The notes below the pieces were generated by a model. The model saw only the letters and a program-made list of their open reading frames with translations, had not been told where the DNA came from and made no database searches. Of a stretch of 64,000 nt of DNA, positions 1 through 11,257 are shown one piece after another (position 1 is the first letter of the stretch; every line of letters begins with the position of its first letter). The DNA comes from Sphingomonas sp. URHD0057 (GTDB taxonomy: Bacteria > Pseudomonadota > Alphaproteobacteria > Sphingomonadales > Sphingomonadaceae). The position numbers were made by a program, and so were the translations under genes. The stretch is taken from positions 765,764 to 829,763 of the forward strand of contig NZ_KK211162.1 of assembly GCF_000620665.1 (NCBI RefSeq), in the 5' to 3' direction.

Positions 1-88
1 CGCGACGGCAGGAAACGAGCGGCAGCGCCGCGGCCGAGGCCGCTAGCGCCGCAACGGCCTCGCGGCGGGTGAAAGTCAGGTTGGGCAA
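1..88 (-). CDS. N-terminus of a Tat-exported lipoprotein (partial)
   Basis: Only the first 29 codons are inside the window; the gene continues past base 1. The proposed start is a TTG at 86-88, preceded at six bases by a good Shine-Dalgarno (AGGGAG on the minus strand, 95-100). The peptide reads 'PNLTFTRREAVAAL', then an alanine-rich hydrophobic run, then the lipobox LVSC. A twin-arginine motif followed by a lipobox suggests Tat export and lipid anchoring. It starts 12 bases after the NfeD gene on the same strand, so it may be co-transcribed with it. Many sphingomonad enzymes begin this way, so the enzymatic role cannot be told from this fragment. Confidence 0.55.
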   Translation of the reverse strand, partial: MPNLTFTRREAVAALAASAAALPLVSCRR

Positions 89-99
89 GGGATTCTCCC

Positions 100-555
100 T
101 CAGGATTGAGACAGTGCCCGCTCGGCTTCCACGGTCAGGCAATTGCCTTCGACGCCTGTGATGCGCACGCGAGTCCCGGCTTCGGCCGGGCCGCCGCGCG
201 CGCTCCACTCGCCGTCGCCGACACGAACACGGCCGCCATGCTCATCGACGGCGGTGACCACCGTCACCACTTTTCCGACAAGCCGCGCTGCCCGGTCGTT
301 AAGCAGCGGGTCGATGCTGTCCAAACTGCGGTTGGCGTAGAAACGACGGCCGATCATTACCGCAAGCAATGCATAGAGCGCGAACAAGGCGAGCTGCGGT
401 ACGGCGCCAAGGTCGAACAGCAATGTGAACAGCCCGGTCGCGACCGCGGCGGCGCCGATGAACACGAGGAAAAAGCCCGGCGCGATGATCTCGGCAATCA
501 GCAACACGACGCCGCCGATCAGCCACAGCCAGCCGGGATCGATGCTCTCGATCAT
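100..555 (-). CDS. NfeD-like membrane protein
   Basis: A 151-residue protein of the short NfeD type. It begins with two or three hydrophobic segments (about residues 8-70, with the family-typical AEIIAPGFFL near residue 21) and ends in a small beta-rich OB-like domain (about 85-145: GKVVTVVTAV, GRVRVGDGEW, VRITGVEG). NfeD proteins pair with SPFH/stomatin proteins, and the start overlaps the SPFH stop by four bases (ATGA, 552-555), so the two are translationally coupled. The family is linked to membrane microdomain organisation and sometimes to membrane proteolysis. This short form lacks the ClpP-like serine protease domain of long NfeD. Confidence 0.85.
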   Translation of the reverse strand: MIESIDPGWLWLIGGVVLLIAEIIAPGFFLVFIGAAAVATGLFTLLFDLGAVPQLALFALYALLAVMIGRRFYANRSLDSIDPLLNDRAARLVGKVVTVVTAVDEHGGRVRVGDGEWSARGGPAEAGTRVRITGVEGNCLTVEAERALSQS

Positions 556-1523
556 TTGGTTTCCGGAACGCCGCTACCCTTGACCTTGGGCGCGGCGATC
601 GGCCGGGGTACGCTATCGCCGAACGCCTCGCGAGCAAGCTCACCGATCCCGCCGAGCGTTCCCATGAGCTGCGTCGCTTCGACTGGGAACAGGATCGTTT
701 TCGAGTTGGGCGAAGTCGCGAACTTGCCTAAGGCTTCGACATATTTCTGGGCGATGAAATAATTGATCGCCTGGCTGCTTCCGCCCTCGATCGCGTCGCT
801 GACCGATTTGGTCGCATTGGCCTCCGCCATGGCGGAGCGCTCGCGCGCTTCGGCGTCGCGGAAGGCGGCTTCCTTCTGTCCTTCGGCCTGAAGGATCCGC
901 GCCTGCTTTTCGCCCTCGGCACGCAGGATCTCGGACTGGCGCATGCCTTCGGATTCGAGAATCGACGCGCGCTTCTCGCGTTCGGCCTTCATCTGCCGCG
1001 TCATCGCGTTGACGATATCCTGGGGCGGACGAATGTCCTTCAATTCGACGCGGGTGATCTTGACGCCCCACGGTTCCGTCGCATGGTCGACGACGGCGAG
1101 CAGCCGGGCGTTGATCTCGTCGCGTTTGGACAGGGTCTCGTCGAGGTCCATCGAACCCATCACGGTTCTCAAATTGGTCGTCGAGAGTGCCATGAGCGCG
1201 CTGTAGAGGTCGCTCACTTCGTACGCTGCTTTGGCAGCATCGATGACCTGGAAGAAGACGACGCCGTCGACCGCGACCATCGCATTGTCCTTGGTGATGA
1301 TCTCCTGGCCCGGGATGTCGACCACCTGCTCCATCATGTTGATCTTGCGGCCAACGCGATAGACGAATGGAGTCACGAGATTGAGGCCCGGCTCGGCGAC
1401 GCGGACGAAACGCCCGAACCGCTCGATCGTATAGCGGTAGCCCTGGCTCACGATCTTGACACTCATCATCACGATCAACAGCACCAGGACCGCGATTGCA
1501 GTCATGAAAGTCGTCAGCAGCAT
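552..1523 (-). CDS. SPFH/band 7 (stomatin-like, QmcA-type) membrane protein
   Basis: A 323-residue stomatin/prohibitin-like protein. One N-terminal membrane segment (about 5-25) is followed by the SPFH domain (GYRYTIERFGRF; VTPFVYRVGRKINMMEQ; VDGVVFFQVID) and a long charged Ala/Glu coiled coil (about 190-270) typical of oligomer-forming band 7 proteins. The start at 1523 is chosen because the membrane segment begins there; the reading frame stays open upstream but codes for nothing family-like. It forms an operon with the overlapping NfeD gene. The likely role is a membrane scaffold that may modulate membrane proteases. It is divergent from the lyase gene with only about 40 bases between starts. 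Confidence 0.88.
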   Translation of the reverse strand: MLLTTFMTAIAVLVLLIVMMSVKIVSQGYRYTIERFGRFVRVAEPGLNLVTPFVYRVGRKINMMEQVVDIPGQEIITKDNAMVAVDGVVFFQVIDAAKAAYEVSDLYSALMALSTTNLRTVMGSMDLDETLSKRDEINARLLAVVDHATEPWGVKITRVELKDIRPPQDIVNAMTRQMKAEREKRASILESEGMRQSEILRAEGEKQARILQAEGQKEAAFRDAEARERSAMAEANATKSVSDAIEGGSSQAINYFIAQKYVEALGKFATSPNSKTILFPVEATQLMGTLGGIGELAREAFGDSVPRPIAAPKVKGSGVPETK

Positions 1524-1564
1524 GTCTCTTCCCCGATGTCCCTCTTTCAAGGCATGATGCGACG

Positions 1565-3911
<2,347 letters not shown>

Positions 3912-3914
3912 CCC

Positions 3915-5090
3915 ATGACGCCACCCGCGCGCCTGCAGGCCGCGATCGAAATCCTCGATGAGGTGGTTGACGCGGCGCGCGAGGATGGGCCGCCGGCCGA
4001 CCTGATTGTCAGCCGGTATTTCAAGCAACGGCGTTACGCGGGCTCGGGCGACCGGCGCGCGGTGCGCGAGCTCGTGTTTCGCGCGATCCGGCGCGCGGCC
4101 GAGAGGCCTGATAGCGGGCGGGCAGCCATTGTCGGGCTTGCGAATGACGATACCGACCTGCGGGCGCTGTTCGGCGAGCCGCGTGGCCCCGAGCCGATTA
4201 CCGATGGCGACGTCGGGGCGGGAGCCGGCATCGTCCCCATGTGGGTCGTGTCGGAGCTTTCGCCGTTAGTTGGCGCAGGCGAATGGCCTGCGCTCCTCGA
4301 ACGCGCGCCGCTCGACCTGCGCGTCAATGCCGCGCACGCCGCCCCCGACGACGTGCTTGCGCAATTCCCAAGTGCCACCCCGACCCCGCACAGCCCGTGG
4401 GGCATTCGGCTGGCGTCCGACAGCCGGGTCGACGATCATCCCGTCTATCAGCAGGGGCTGGTCGAGGTGCAGGACGAGGGCAGCCAGCTGATCGCGCTTG
4501 CCTGCGGAGCGCAGGATGGCGAGCAGATCCTCGACCTCTGCGCGGGCGCCGGTGGCAAGTCGCTGGCCCTGGTTGCGGCCGCGCCGGGCGCGCACATCCT
4601 CGCGACCGACAGCAATCGCGCGCGCCTGTCCAAACTTCCGGCGCGGGCCGAGCGTGCGGGTGCCCGGATCGAGACGCGCTTGCTCAGCCCGCCGAACGAG
4701 CTCGCGGAACTGCCCGACTGGCAGGCGAAGGCCGACCTGGTCGTGATCGACGCGCCCTGTTCGGGCAGCGGGACATGGCGGCGCAATCCCGAAGGACGCT
4801 GGCGGTTGACCCCCGAGCGCCTGGAGCGCGTGATCGCTGTCCAGGAGCGGTTGCTCGACATTGGCGCCGAGCTGGTCCAGCCGGGCGGGCGGCTCGTCTA
4901 CGCGGTCTGCTCATTGCTGTCCCGCGAAGGGGCAGGCCAGATCGAACGCTTCCTCGCGCGCCATTCATCGTGGATTAGTGAAGCAACGCCCATTGCCGCG
5001 GGGCGTTTGGATGGTGCCGGCCGGCTGTTGACTCCTGGCCACGATGGCACCGACGGCTTTTTCGTCGCGCGGCTCGGTCGCCCGTGCTAG
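3915..5090 (+). CDS. RsmB/NOP-type RNA m5C methyltransferase
   Basis: A 391-residue SAM-dependent RNA cytosine-C5 methyltransferase. The N-terminal third (about 1-80) is a NusB-like RNA-binding region. The Rossmann methyltransferase fold begins near residue 195 with LDLCAGAGGKSLAL. Two family cysteines are visible: DAPCSGSGTWRRNP (motif IV) and YAVCSLL (motif VI, catalytic). In E. coli RsmB modifies C967 of 16S rRNA. This protein is shorter at the N-terminus than E. coli RsmB, so the target should be treated as inferred. It is probably co-transcribed with guaB (3-base gap). Confidence 0.88.
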   Translation: MTPPARLQAAIEILDEVVDAAREDGPPADLIVSRYFKQRRYAGSGDRRAVRELVFRAIRRAAERPDSGRAAIVGLANDDTDLRALFGEPRGPEPITDGDVGAGAGIVPMWVVSELSPLVGAGEWPALLERAPLDLRVNAAHAAPDDVLAQFPSATPTPHSPWGIRLASDSRVDDHPVYQQGLVEVQDEGSQLIALACGAQDGEQILDLCAGAGGKSLALVAAAPGAHILATDSNRARLSKLPARAERAGARIETRLLSPPNELAELPDWQAKADLVVIDAPCSGSGTWRRNPEGRWRLTPERLERVIAVQERLLDIGAELVQPGGRLVYAVCSLLSREGAGQIERFLARHSSWISEATPIAAGRLDGAGRLLTPGHDGTDGFFVARLGRPC

Positions 5091-5118
5091 GCGGCGAGAC
5101 GAGAGAAGTGGAGAAACT

Positions 5119-5616
5119 ATGCGTTCCTTGCCCCGCCTTTTGCTGATCGGTTTCGCCGGCCTTGCGCTTGCGGCGCCCGTCATGGGCCAGCGCACCGATG
5201 ATCAGATTCAGCCGCGCTCGGTCGAGCTTCAGCGGCAGGGCAAGAGCCTGCTCGCCACGGGCAAGTTCGAGCAGGCCGAGGATGCCCTGGAAACCGCGCT
5301 GGCAGTCGATCCGCGCAATCGCGGCGCATTTGTCGACCTTGCCCGAGTAGCCGAGAAGCAGCACCTCTACGGCAAGGCCATTCGCATGACGAACAAGGCC
5401 TTGGCGCTCGAGCCCAACGACCCGGACGCAATCGCCGTCCAGGGCGAGGCGATGGTCGAGCTGGGCGCGACCGCTCGCGCTCAGGCGAACCTCCAGAAGC
5501 TGCAGACGATTTGCGCAAAGGGTGGCTGCCCGCAGGTCGCGCAATTGTCGACCGCGATCACGCGCGGGCCTAGCGTCGCCTCGGCGACGGCTCCGCAGGT
5601 GCCGAAAAAGAACTAG
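5119..5616 (+). CDS. Exported tetratricopeptide-repeat protein
   Basis: A 165-residue protein with a signal peptide (MRSLPRLLLIGFAGLALAA, cleavage probably after AAPVMG or GQ) and two or three TPR motifs at about 35-135 (GKSLLATGKFEQAEDALETA; AIRMTNKALALEPNDPDA). Two cysteines at 'ICAKGGCPQ' near residue 134 could form a disulfide. The ATG at 5119 is chosen because it opens the signal peptide and has GAGAAGTGGAG just before it. TPRs are protein-interaction scaffolds; the partner is unknown. Its stop shares the CTAG at 5613-5616 with the convergent rsmA stop. Confidence 0.8.
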   Translation: MRSLPRLLLIGFAGLALAAPVMGQRTDDQIQPRSVELQRQGKSLLATGKFEQAEDALETALAVDPRNRGAFVDLARVAEKQHLYGKAIRMTNKALALEPNDPDAIAVQGEAMVELGATARAQANLQKLQTICAKGGCPQVAQLSTAITRGPSVASATAPQVPKKN

Positions 5617-6431
5617 CTCAGGGCGCGCGCCAGCTCGACGAACTCGGCCACGGTGAGCGTCTCTGCGCGTCGTCGGACATCAATCCCCATCGCTTCCGCC
5701 GCGTCGAGCGCACCCGGAAATTGCTTAAGGCTTGATCGCAGCATCTTGCGGCGCTGGCCGAAGGCCGCTTCGGTGAGCCGCTTCATCACCTTCGGGTCGA
5801 CGCCGGGCGGCTGGTCCGCGGGCTCAAAATGGACGACGGCCGAGGCGACCTTGGGCGGCGGGACGAAGGCAGAACGGCTGAGGCGCATGGCGATGCGCGG
5901 AGTGGAACGCCATTGGGCGGCGACCGACAAGCGGCCGTAGGCATCGCTATCGGATGCCGCGACGATCCGGTCGGCCACCTCCTGCTGGAACATCAACGTC
6001 AGTGACGACCACCACGGGGGCCATTCTCCGCTCAGCCAATCGAGCAGGAGCGCGGTGCCGACATTGTAGGGCAGGTTCGCAACAACGTGCGCGCCCGCGC
6101 CGGCGATTTCGCGTTCATCGACCTTCAGCGCATCGCCTTCGATCACCGTGAGGCGGGTCGGGAAGTCCCGGCGCAGCTCGTCGAGCGCGGGAAGGCAGCG
6201 CCGGTCGCGCTCCACCGCCACCACATTCGCGCCGGCATCGAGCAAGGCTCGGGTTAGCCCGCCAGGACCGGGGCCAACTTCGTACACTTTCTGGCCTTCA
6301 AGCGAACCTGGAATGGCCGCGATCCGCGCCAGCAGCTGCCGGTCGAGGATGAAATTCTGGCCGAGTGCCTTGCTCGCGCTAAGCCCGTGGCGGGCGATGA
6401 TCTCGCGAAGCGGTTCGGGCGAGCTGCTCAA
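5613..6431 (-). CDS. rsmA: 16S rRNA (adenine1518-N6/adenine1519-N6)-dimethyltransferase
   Basis: A 272-residue KsgA/RsmA enzyme that dimethylates two adjacent adenines in the 3'-terminal hairpin of 16S rRNA late in 30S assembly. Motifs are ALGQNFILD at the N-terminus, the SAM-binding VYEVGPGPGGLTRALL, and the catalytic NLPYN loop (VANLPYNVGTALL). FGQRRKMLRSSLK lies in the C-terminal helical domain. Its start overlaps the pdxA stop (ATGA, 6428-6431). It is the last gene of the minus-strand lptD-surA-pdxA-rsmA operon, the same order as in E. coli. Confidence 0.97.
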   Translation of the reverse strand: MSSSPEPLREIIARHGLSASKALGQNFILDRQLLARIAAIPGSLEGQKVYEVGPGPGGLTRALLDAGANVVAVERDRRCLPALDELRRDFPTRLTVIEGDALKVDEREIAGAGAHVVANLPYNVGTALLLDWLSGEWPPWWSSLTLMFQQEVADRIVAASDSDAYGRLSVAAQWRSTPRIAMRLSRSAFVPPPKVASAVVHFEPADQPPGVDPKVMKRLTEAAFGQRRKMLRSSLKQFPGALDAAEAMGIDVRRRAETLTVAEFVELARALS

Positions 6432-7432
6432 GCCGCTTCGGCACGCAGTGCGGCGGACTGTGCTGCCATGCGGATCGCCGCTGCCATCGGACGGGGGTCG
6501 GCGCGATCCTGCCCGGCAATATCGAACGCAGTGCCATGATCGGGGGCGGTGCGGACGATCGGCAGGCCCAGCGTGACGTTGACCGCTTCCTCGAAGTGGA
6601 GCGCCTTAATCGGGATCAGCGCCTGGTCATGGTACATGCACAACGCCGCGTCGTAATTGGCCCGCGCGCGGACATGAAACATCGTGTCAGCGGGGTGAGG
6701 CCCGCTGACGCGCCAGCCCTCCGCCGCGAGCGCCGCGATGGCGGGCTCGATAATCTCGATCTCTTCGCGGCCGAGCTGGCCGGATTCCCCTGAGTGGGGA
6801 TTGAGGCCCGAGATGGCGAGCCTCGGATCGGCAATGCCGAAATTTCGCTGGAGCCCGCGCAGCGCGGCCCGCCCACGCGATTCAATCAGCGCCGCCGAGA
6901 GAAACCGGGGCACGTCGGCCAAGGCGACGTGGGTCGTTACCGGCACGGTGCGCAGCGTGGGCCCAGCGAGCATCATGACCACGTTGCCCGGCGCAATTCC
7001 GCAGCGCTCCGCGACGAACTCGGTCTGTCCCGGATGCTGGAAGCCGATCGCGTAGAGCTGCTCCTTGGCCACGGGGCCGGTGACGACCGCGGCGGCTGAA
7101 CCCGAGCGGGCAAGGCCGACTGCCAGCTCGAGCGAATCGAGCGAGCAATGGGCGCCGGCGACGCTCGGATGGCCGGGAACGTCTTCGTCGGCGGACGGAA
7201 GCTGGATCAGCGGAAGCGCGTAATCGAACGCGGAATCGGCCTGGCGGGGATCGTCGACGACCTCGATCGGCCCGTCCCATACGGCGGCGATCGATCGTCC
7301 ATCGCCGATCGCGACGAACGGCGGCAGCCCGAATTCGGCGCGGCTGTCCCAGCATTTGGCGATCACTTCCGGACCGATACCGGCAGGGTCGCCGAGCGAG
7401 ACCGCAAGCGGAAAGTCGGGGACGGAAGACAC
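6428..7432 (-). CDS. pdxA: 4-hydroxythreonine-4-phosphate dehydrogenase
   Basis: A 334-residue PdxA of the DXP-dependent pyridoxal phosphate pathway. It oxidises 4-phosphohydroxy-threonine with NAD and needs a divalent metal. Landmarks: LAVSLGDPAGIGPEV at the start, GAHCSLDSLELAV, VTGPVAKEQL, GQTEFVAERCG, and the C-terminal metal-site segment MYHDQALIPIK, followed by GLPIVRTAPDHGTAFDIAG. The position between surA and rsmA is conserved across proteobacteria. The 27-base gap to surA and four-base overlap with rsmA support one transcript. Confidence 0.96.
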   Translation of the reverse strand: MSSVPDFPLAVSLGDPAGIGPEVIAKCWDSRAEFGLPPFVAIGDGRSIAAVWDGPIEVVDDPRQADSAFDYALPLIQLPSADEDVPGHPSVAGAHCSLDSLELAVGLARSGSAAAVVTGPVAKEQLYAIGFQHPGQTEFVAERCGIAPGNVVMMLAGPTLRTVPVTTHVALADVPRFLSAALIESRGRAALRGLQRNFGIADPRLAISGLNPHSGESGQLGREEIEIIEPAIAALAAEGWRVSGPHPADTMFHVRARANYDAALCMYHDQALIPIKALHFEEAVNVTLGLPIVRTAPDHGTAFDIAGQDRADPRPMAAAIRMAAQSAALRAEAA

Positions 7433-7459
7433 GGCCGCCGCCTTAAAGGAATTTCGCGA

Positions 7460-8803
7460 TTAGCGGAATTCGATCACCGCGTCGCGGCGAAGGTCGCGCA
7501 GATAGCGGCGCGCGCGGGTGTTCACGCGCTCATCGTTGAGCTGGTTGTAGACCTGATCATAGCTCGGCTGATCGGGGTCGACTTCATCCCGGCCGCAAAT
7601 CACGAGGACGCGGACGCCGTCCTCCAGGTTGCCGTACGGCAAAGTGGCCTGGCCGACCTGCATCGGCACCATCATGTTCTGGAGGGTCGAGGGAAGGTCG
7701 CGCAACTTGGTGCCGTCGCTCTGCACGATCTCGGCATGGAAATCCGCGGCGAGCTTGTCCGCCGCGCCGCAGCCCGCGACATTCCGCGCGGCTTCGGCGA
7801 AGCGGGAAACGATCGGCTCCGCCTGGGCCCGGCTCGTGCCCTTGGGAAAGACGATCGAAACCTGCTTGAGCGTGAGGACGTCGTCGCGCGGATCGTGAGT
7901 TAGCAGGCGCCGTGTGTCCTGCACCGCGATGATCGATACTCCGCCCGAATTCGGGATCGGATTGCTGATCGTTCCCGGGGCCATGCCGCGAAGGACCGTG
8001 GCGATGGAATCGGGCAGCTGTTCGGGACGCATCCAGCCGAGGTCGCCGCCGACCGCCGCCGACGACGATTGCGAATATTGCCGAGCGTATCCCGCGAACG
8101 ATGCGCCGTTCTTCAGCTGGTCGAGAATCTTGTTGGCGTTGTCCATCGTCTGCGCCTCCTCTCCTGGGGGAGAGGGCAGGAAGATTTCGCCGACACGGAA
8201 TTCCTGAGTGCCCTTCGCCGCGGTCATCTTGTCGATGACGGCCTTGACCTCGTCGTCGCCGATGGTGACCTCGATCTTGCGCTGCTGCAGCCGTTGCCAG
8301 GCAATTTCCCCCTGGATCTGACGGCGGATCGTCCTGATCGACGAGCCCCCGTTCTCGAGGTACGCGGCGAATTGCTCCGGTGTTTGCTTCACACCGCCTG
8401 CGACCCGGGCGATGGTGCGATCGATATCCGCCGTCTTGACGTCGATCTTCTCGGTCTTCGCCGCCTGAATCTCCAGCGACTCGTCGATAAGGTTGCGGAG
8501 GATTTGCTGACGCAGGCGATCGATCTCCTCGGCCGGGATCTGGGCGCCCTGTGAAATGGCGAGCAGGGCGAGCCGCTGGTCGACGTCGGTCTGAGTGATG
8601 ACGTCGCCGTTGACGATTGCGGTCGCCTTGATCACCGACGGCATCTGAGTGCCGAAGACCTGAGCGTTTTCCGGCAGGTTGAGAAACTTCGAGCTATTTG
8701 GCGCCGGGGTGGGGGACGGCGGGCCGGCCTGCTGCGCGATCGCTGTAGTGGCGATGGCCATAGCCCCCAAGGCAGCGGCGCCAAGCGCGCGCGTGGAAAT
8801 CAT
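7460..8803 (-). CDS. surA: Periplasmic chaperone/peptidyl-prolyl isomerase SurA
   Basis: A 447-residue periplasmic foldase for outer-membrane proteins, LptD among them. It has a signal peptide (MISTRALGAAALGAMAIATTAIAQ), a SurA N-terminal helical domain (about 60-190) and one clear parvulin domain (about 215-320, with EFRVGEIFLP and GGDLGWMRPEQLP). The following region (about 330-430) looks like a second, degenerate parvulin. The ATG at 8803 has no obvious Shine-Dalgarno; an in-frame GTG 18 bases upstream (8821), with AAGGG further upstream, is an alternative that still gives a signal peptide. It follows lptD, its best-known client. Confidence 0.92.
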   Translation of the reverse strand: MISTRALGAAALGAMAIATTAIAQQAGPPSPTPAPNSSKFLNLPENAQVFGTQMPSVIKATAIVNGDVITQTDVDQRLALLAISQGAQIPAEEIDRLRQQILRNLIDESLEIQAAKTEKIDVKTADIDRTIARVAGGVKQTPEQFAAYLENGGSSIRTIRRQIQGEIAWQRLQQRKIEVTIGDDEVKAVIDKMTAAKGTQEFRVGEIFLPSPPGEEAQTMDNANKILDQLKNGASFAGYARQYSQSSSAAVGGDLGWMRPEQLPDSIATVLRGMAPGTISNPIPNSGGVSIIAVQDTRRLLTHDPRDDVLTLKQVSIVFPKGTSRAQAEPIVSRFAEAARNVAGCGAADKLAADFHAEIVQSDGTKLRDLPSTLQNMMVPMQVGQATLPYGNLEDGVRVLVICGRDEVDPDQPSYDQVYNQLNDERVNTRARRYLRDLRRDAVIEFR

Positions 8804-8892
8804 TCGAAAAACTACTGCCACGTCTTGATTTTCCCTTATTCCCCAACCCAATATGTCGATTGCCGCTTTATCCCGACCTGCTGAACGCAGCC

Positions 8893-11121
8893 TTAGCGGC
8901 CTAGCCCTTTTAATGACACGTGAAGGGCGAAGGTACTTCCCTTGCGGAACGTCCCGATGCGCTCATAGTCGCGGCGCCACGTCAGGCCAAGCTCCAGACA
9001 ATCGTCCTCGTAAAGAAAGCCGAGCCGGTGCCGCACGGGAGTGAATCCGTCGGCGATCGATAGCGGGTCCTCTTTCTGATCGGTGAGATCGAGCACGGTG
9101 GCGCCAAAGATGGACCAATAGCGCCGGAACTTCACCCGGCCCGCCAGGCGCAACTCTTCCTTGTCGCGCAAATCCTCGATGGTCGGGTCGATGTTGCGAT
9201 CGAGGCGCAGGTAGCCGACCTGGACATAGGTCTGGTCGGTTCCGACCGTGAGATCGAGCTCGCTTCGGCGGAGCGCCAGGTTGTTCTTGTCGAGCCGGAA
9301 GCGATGAGTGAGGTCGATCAGCCGGCCGTAGCGGATGCGGGTCCTGCCGACGATGTCCGACAGCTGATCGGTGAGCCCCGTGCCTTCGGGAAAGATGCCC
9401 GGCCGGCTGACGATTCGATAGCTTTGGCCGATGTTGCTGGTGACCGACAGGTTCGGCCGATCGAGCGACCAGTCGACGCCATAGGTGATCCGCGACCCGT
9501 CTTCCCAGCGGTCGTAGCCGGGGAAGCGGTTGAGCGCGAAAAGATTGCTGTCCTCGAGGTCGATCGCGCGGGCGTCCTCGTTCGGAATGTCGAGGTTTGG
9601 GGTCGCCGGCGTCAGCACCAGCTGCACGCGCGGGACGAGGCGCTGGGTGCCGCCGAAGGCGCTGCCCACGAACGGCCATTTCACGTCCGCGGCCAGCGCG
9701 CCGATCGCGCGCGTATGCCAGCCATCCTCGCCGCGATAGACGGCGACGGTCGTGTCGGCGGCATCGTCGGTGTGGTAGACATCGCCGCGTCCGTAGGCCG
9801 TCAGCGTCACCTCCTGGCCGAGGGCAGTCAGGAAGCGCCGGTCCCATCGCGCGCTAAGGAACGCGCGCTGGGTATCCTGGCCTTCGATACGGATGATGGA
9901 CAGGCTGTTGCCCTGCAACTCGACCTTGCCGCCGGCGATGTCCTCCAGCCGGAATCGTGCGTCGATCGCCGGAAGCGCGATCGGGATCTGCTTCTGGACA
10001 TCGTCGACGCGCAAGCCTTCGAACGCCCAACCGGCGATGCTGACGTAGGAGTCGACATCGATCCGCTCGACATTGACGAAATTGCGGAGCCGGTCGTCGT
10101 AGGTGATGTCGTAGCGCTGGGTCACCGTCTTGTCGGTGGCAACCCGGACCGAGCTGGTGATGCTCCATACCGGGCTCAGCTGGAACTTGCCGTTGCCTTC
10201 GACATAAGCGCGCAAATCATGCCGGTTGCCGGTCGAAGTGGCGGTGGGGTCGGGGTCGTCGATCTTGCCGTAGGTCAGGAAACCTCCGAGCTGGAACGCC
10301 CCCACCGAATTCAGCGCGCGATACTTGGCCTCGATTCCCGGGAGCACGCCGGTGTAGACGTGCGGTGTGACCGTCAGGTCGCGGTTGGGGCCAAGCTGCC
10401 AATGGTACGGCAGCGCGACCTCCAGCCCCTTACGCGTGGAAAGGCTGATGTCGGGCACGAGCCAGCCCGACGCCCCCGCCGTATCGGTATTGATGCTGAA
10501 GATCGGCAGCAGCGGCAGCTCGATCCCGAACAGCCGGAACCGCCCGCCCTGAAAGCGGACCTTGTGATGGGCGGGATCATCGATGACTCGGACCGCGGTG
10601 ATCGCCCAGCTTGGATTCTTGGGGCAGCCGGTCGCGGTCGTCACCGGGCATGGCGAATAGATCGCGTTCTCTAGGGTCGTGGTCTCGCCCGACCGAACAC
10701 CACGGGTGGCGGCGATGCGGCCGCCGCTGTCGAGCACGACCAACAGATTCTGGATCGTGCCGTCCCGCAGCGTGTCGGTGAGGACGACATCGGCGCCGAC
10801 GAGCTTGTCGCCCTGGGGCGTGACCATAACCACATCGCCATTGGCCCGAACCTCACCGGTCTCGCGGTTCCAGGTCACTTGCTCGGCCGCAAGATAATTG
10901 CCGTCGCGGGACATCCTCACCTGGCCGCTGGCGGTGACGATGTCGGCGTCGCTGTCGTAGCTGACCTGATCGGCGCTGAATTCGATGATCTGATCGGGAG
11001 TCGCCGGGGCGGGCGGTGTCGCTGCCGCGGGTTCCTGGGCCCAGGCCGCAGTTGGCACCGCGATCAGGAAGGGCAGGGATGTCCACCAGGCGAATGATCT
11101 TCGCAACGCTGCCCGTCCCAA
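8893..11121 (-). CDS. lptD: LPS-assembly outer-membrane protein LptD
   Basis: A 742-residue outer-membrane protein that inserts lipopolysaccharide into the outer leaflet. After a signal peptide ending WAQ (about residue 28) comes an OstA/LptA-like beta-taco domain (about 40-170: IEFSADQVSYDSDADIVTASG, the first 20 typical of the fold), then the 26-strand barrel (about 200-740). Cysteines occur at CPVTTATGC and near the C-terminus (DDCLEL), compatible with disulfides. The start is a TTG at 11119-11121 with AAGGCGAG directly before it. It heads the minus-strand operon and is divergent from pepA. Some sphingomonads make glycosphingolipid instead of LPS; an intact LptD suggests this one exports LPS or a similar glycolipid. 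Confidence 0.95.
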   Translation of the reverse strand: MGRAALRRSFAWWTSLPFLIAVPTAAWAQEPAAATPPAPATPDQIIEFSADQVSYDSDADIVTASGQVRMSRDGNYLAAEQVTWNRETGEVRANGDVVMVTPQGDKLVGADVVLTDTLRDGTIQNLLVVLDSGGRIAATRGVRSGETTTLENAIYSPCPVTTATGCPKNPSWAITAVRVIDDPAHHKVRFQGGRFRLFGIELPLLPIFSINTDTAGASGWLVPDISLSTRKGLEVALPYHWQLGPNRDLTVTPHVYTGVLPGIEAKYRALNSVGAFQLGGFLTYGKIDDPDPTATSTGNRHDLRAYVEGNGKFQLSPVWSITSSVRVATDKTVTQRYDITYDDRLRNFVNVERIDVDSYVSIAGWAFEGLRVDDVQKQIPIALPAIDARFRLEDIAGGKVELQGNSLSIIRIEGQDTQRAFLSARWDRRFLTALGQEVTLTAYGRGDVYHTDDAADTTVAVYRGEDGWHTRAIGALAADVKWPFVGSAFGGTQRLVPRVQLVLTPATPNLDIPNEDARAIDLEDSNLFALNRFPGYDRWEDGSRITYGVDWSLDRPNLSVTSNIGQSYRIVSRPGIFPEGTGLTDQLSDIVGRTRIRYGRLIDLTHRFRLDKNNLALRRSELDLTVGTDQTYVQVGYLRLDRNIDPTIEDLRDKEELRLAGRVKFRRYWSIFGATVLDLTDQKEDPLSIADGFTPVRHRLGFLYEDDCLELGLTWRRDYERIGTFRKGSTFALHVSLKGLGR

Positions 11122-11257
11122 CTCGCCTTGATGCCTGCTTGGCTCCGCCTATCGCACCTGAAAAGCGCGCCGACAATCGTCCAGCGCGCGACTTTGCCAA
11201 GGCCGCGCTTGCATCCTAAAGGAGCCGCAACATTTCGCGTTGCGAGGAATATCCAAA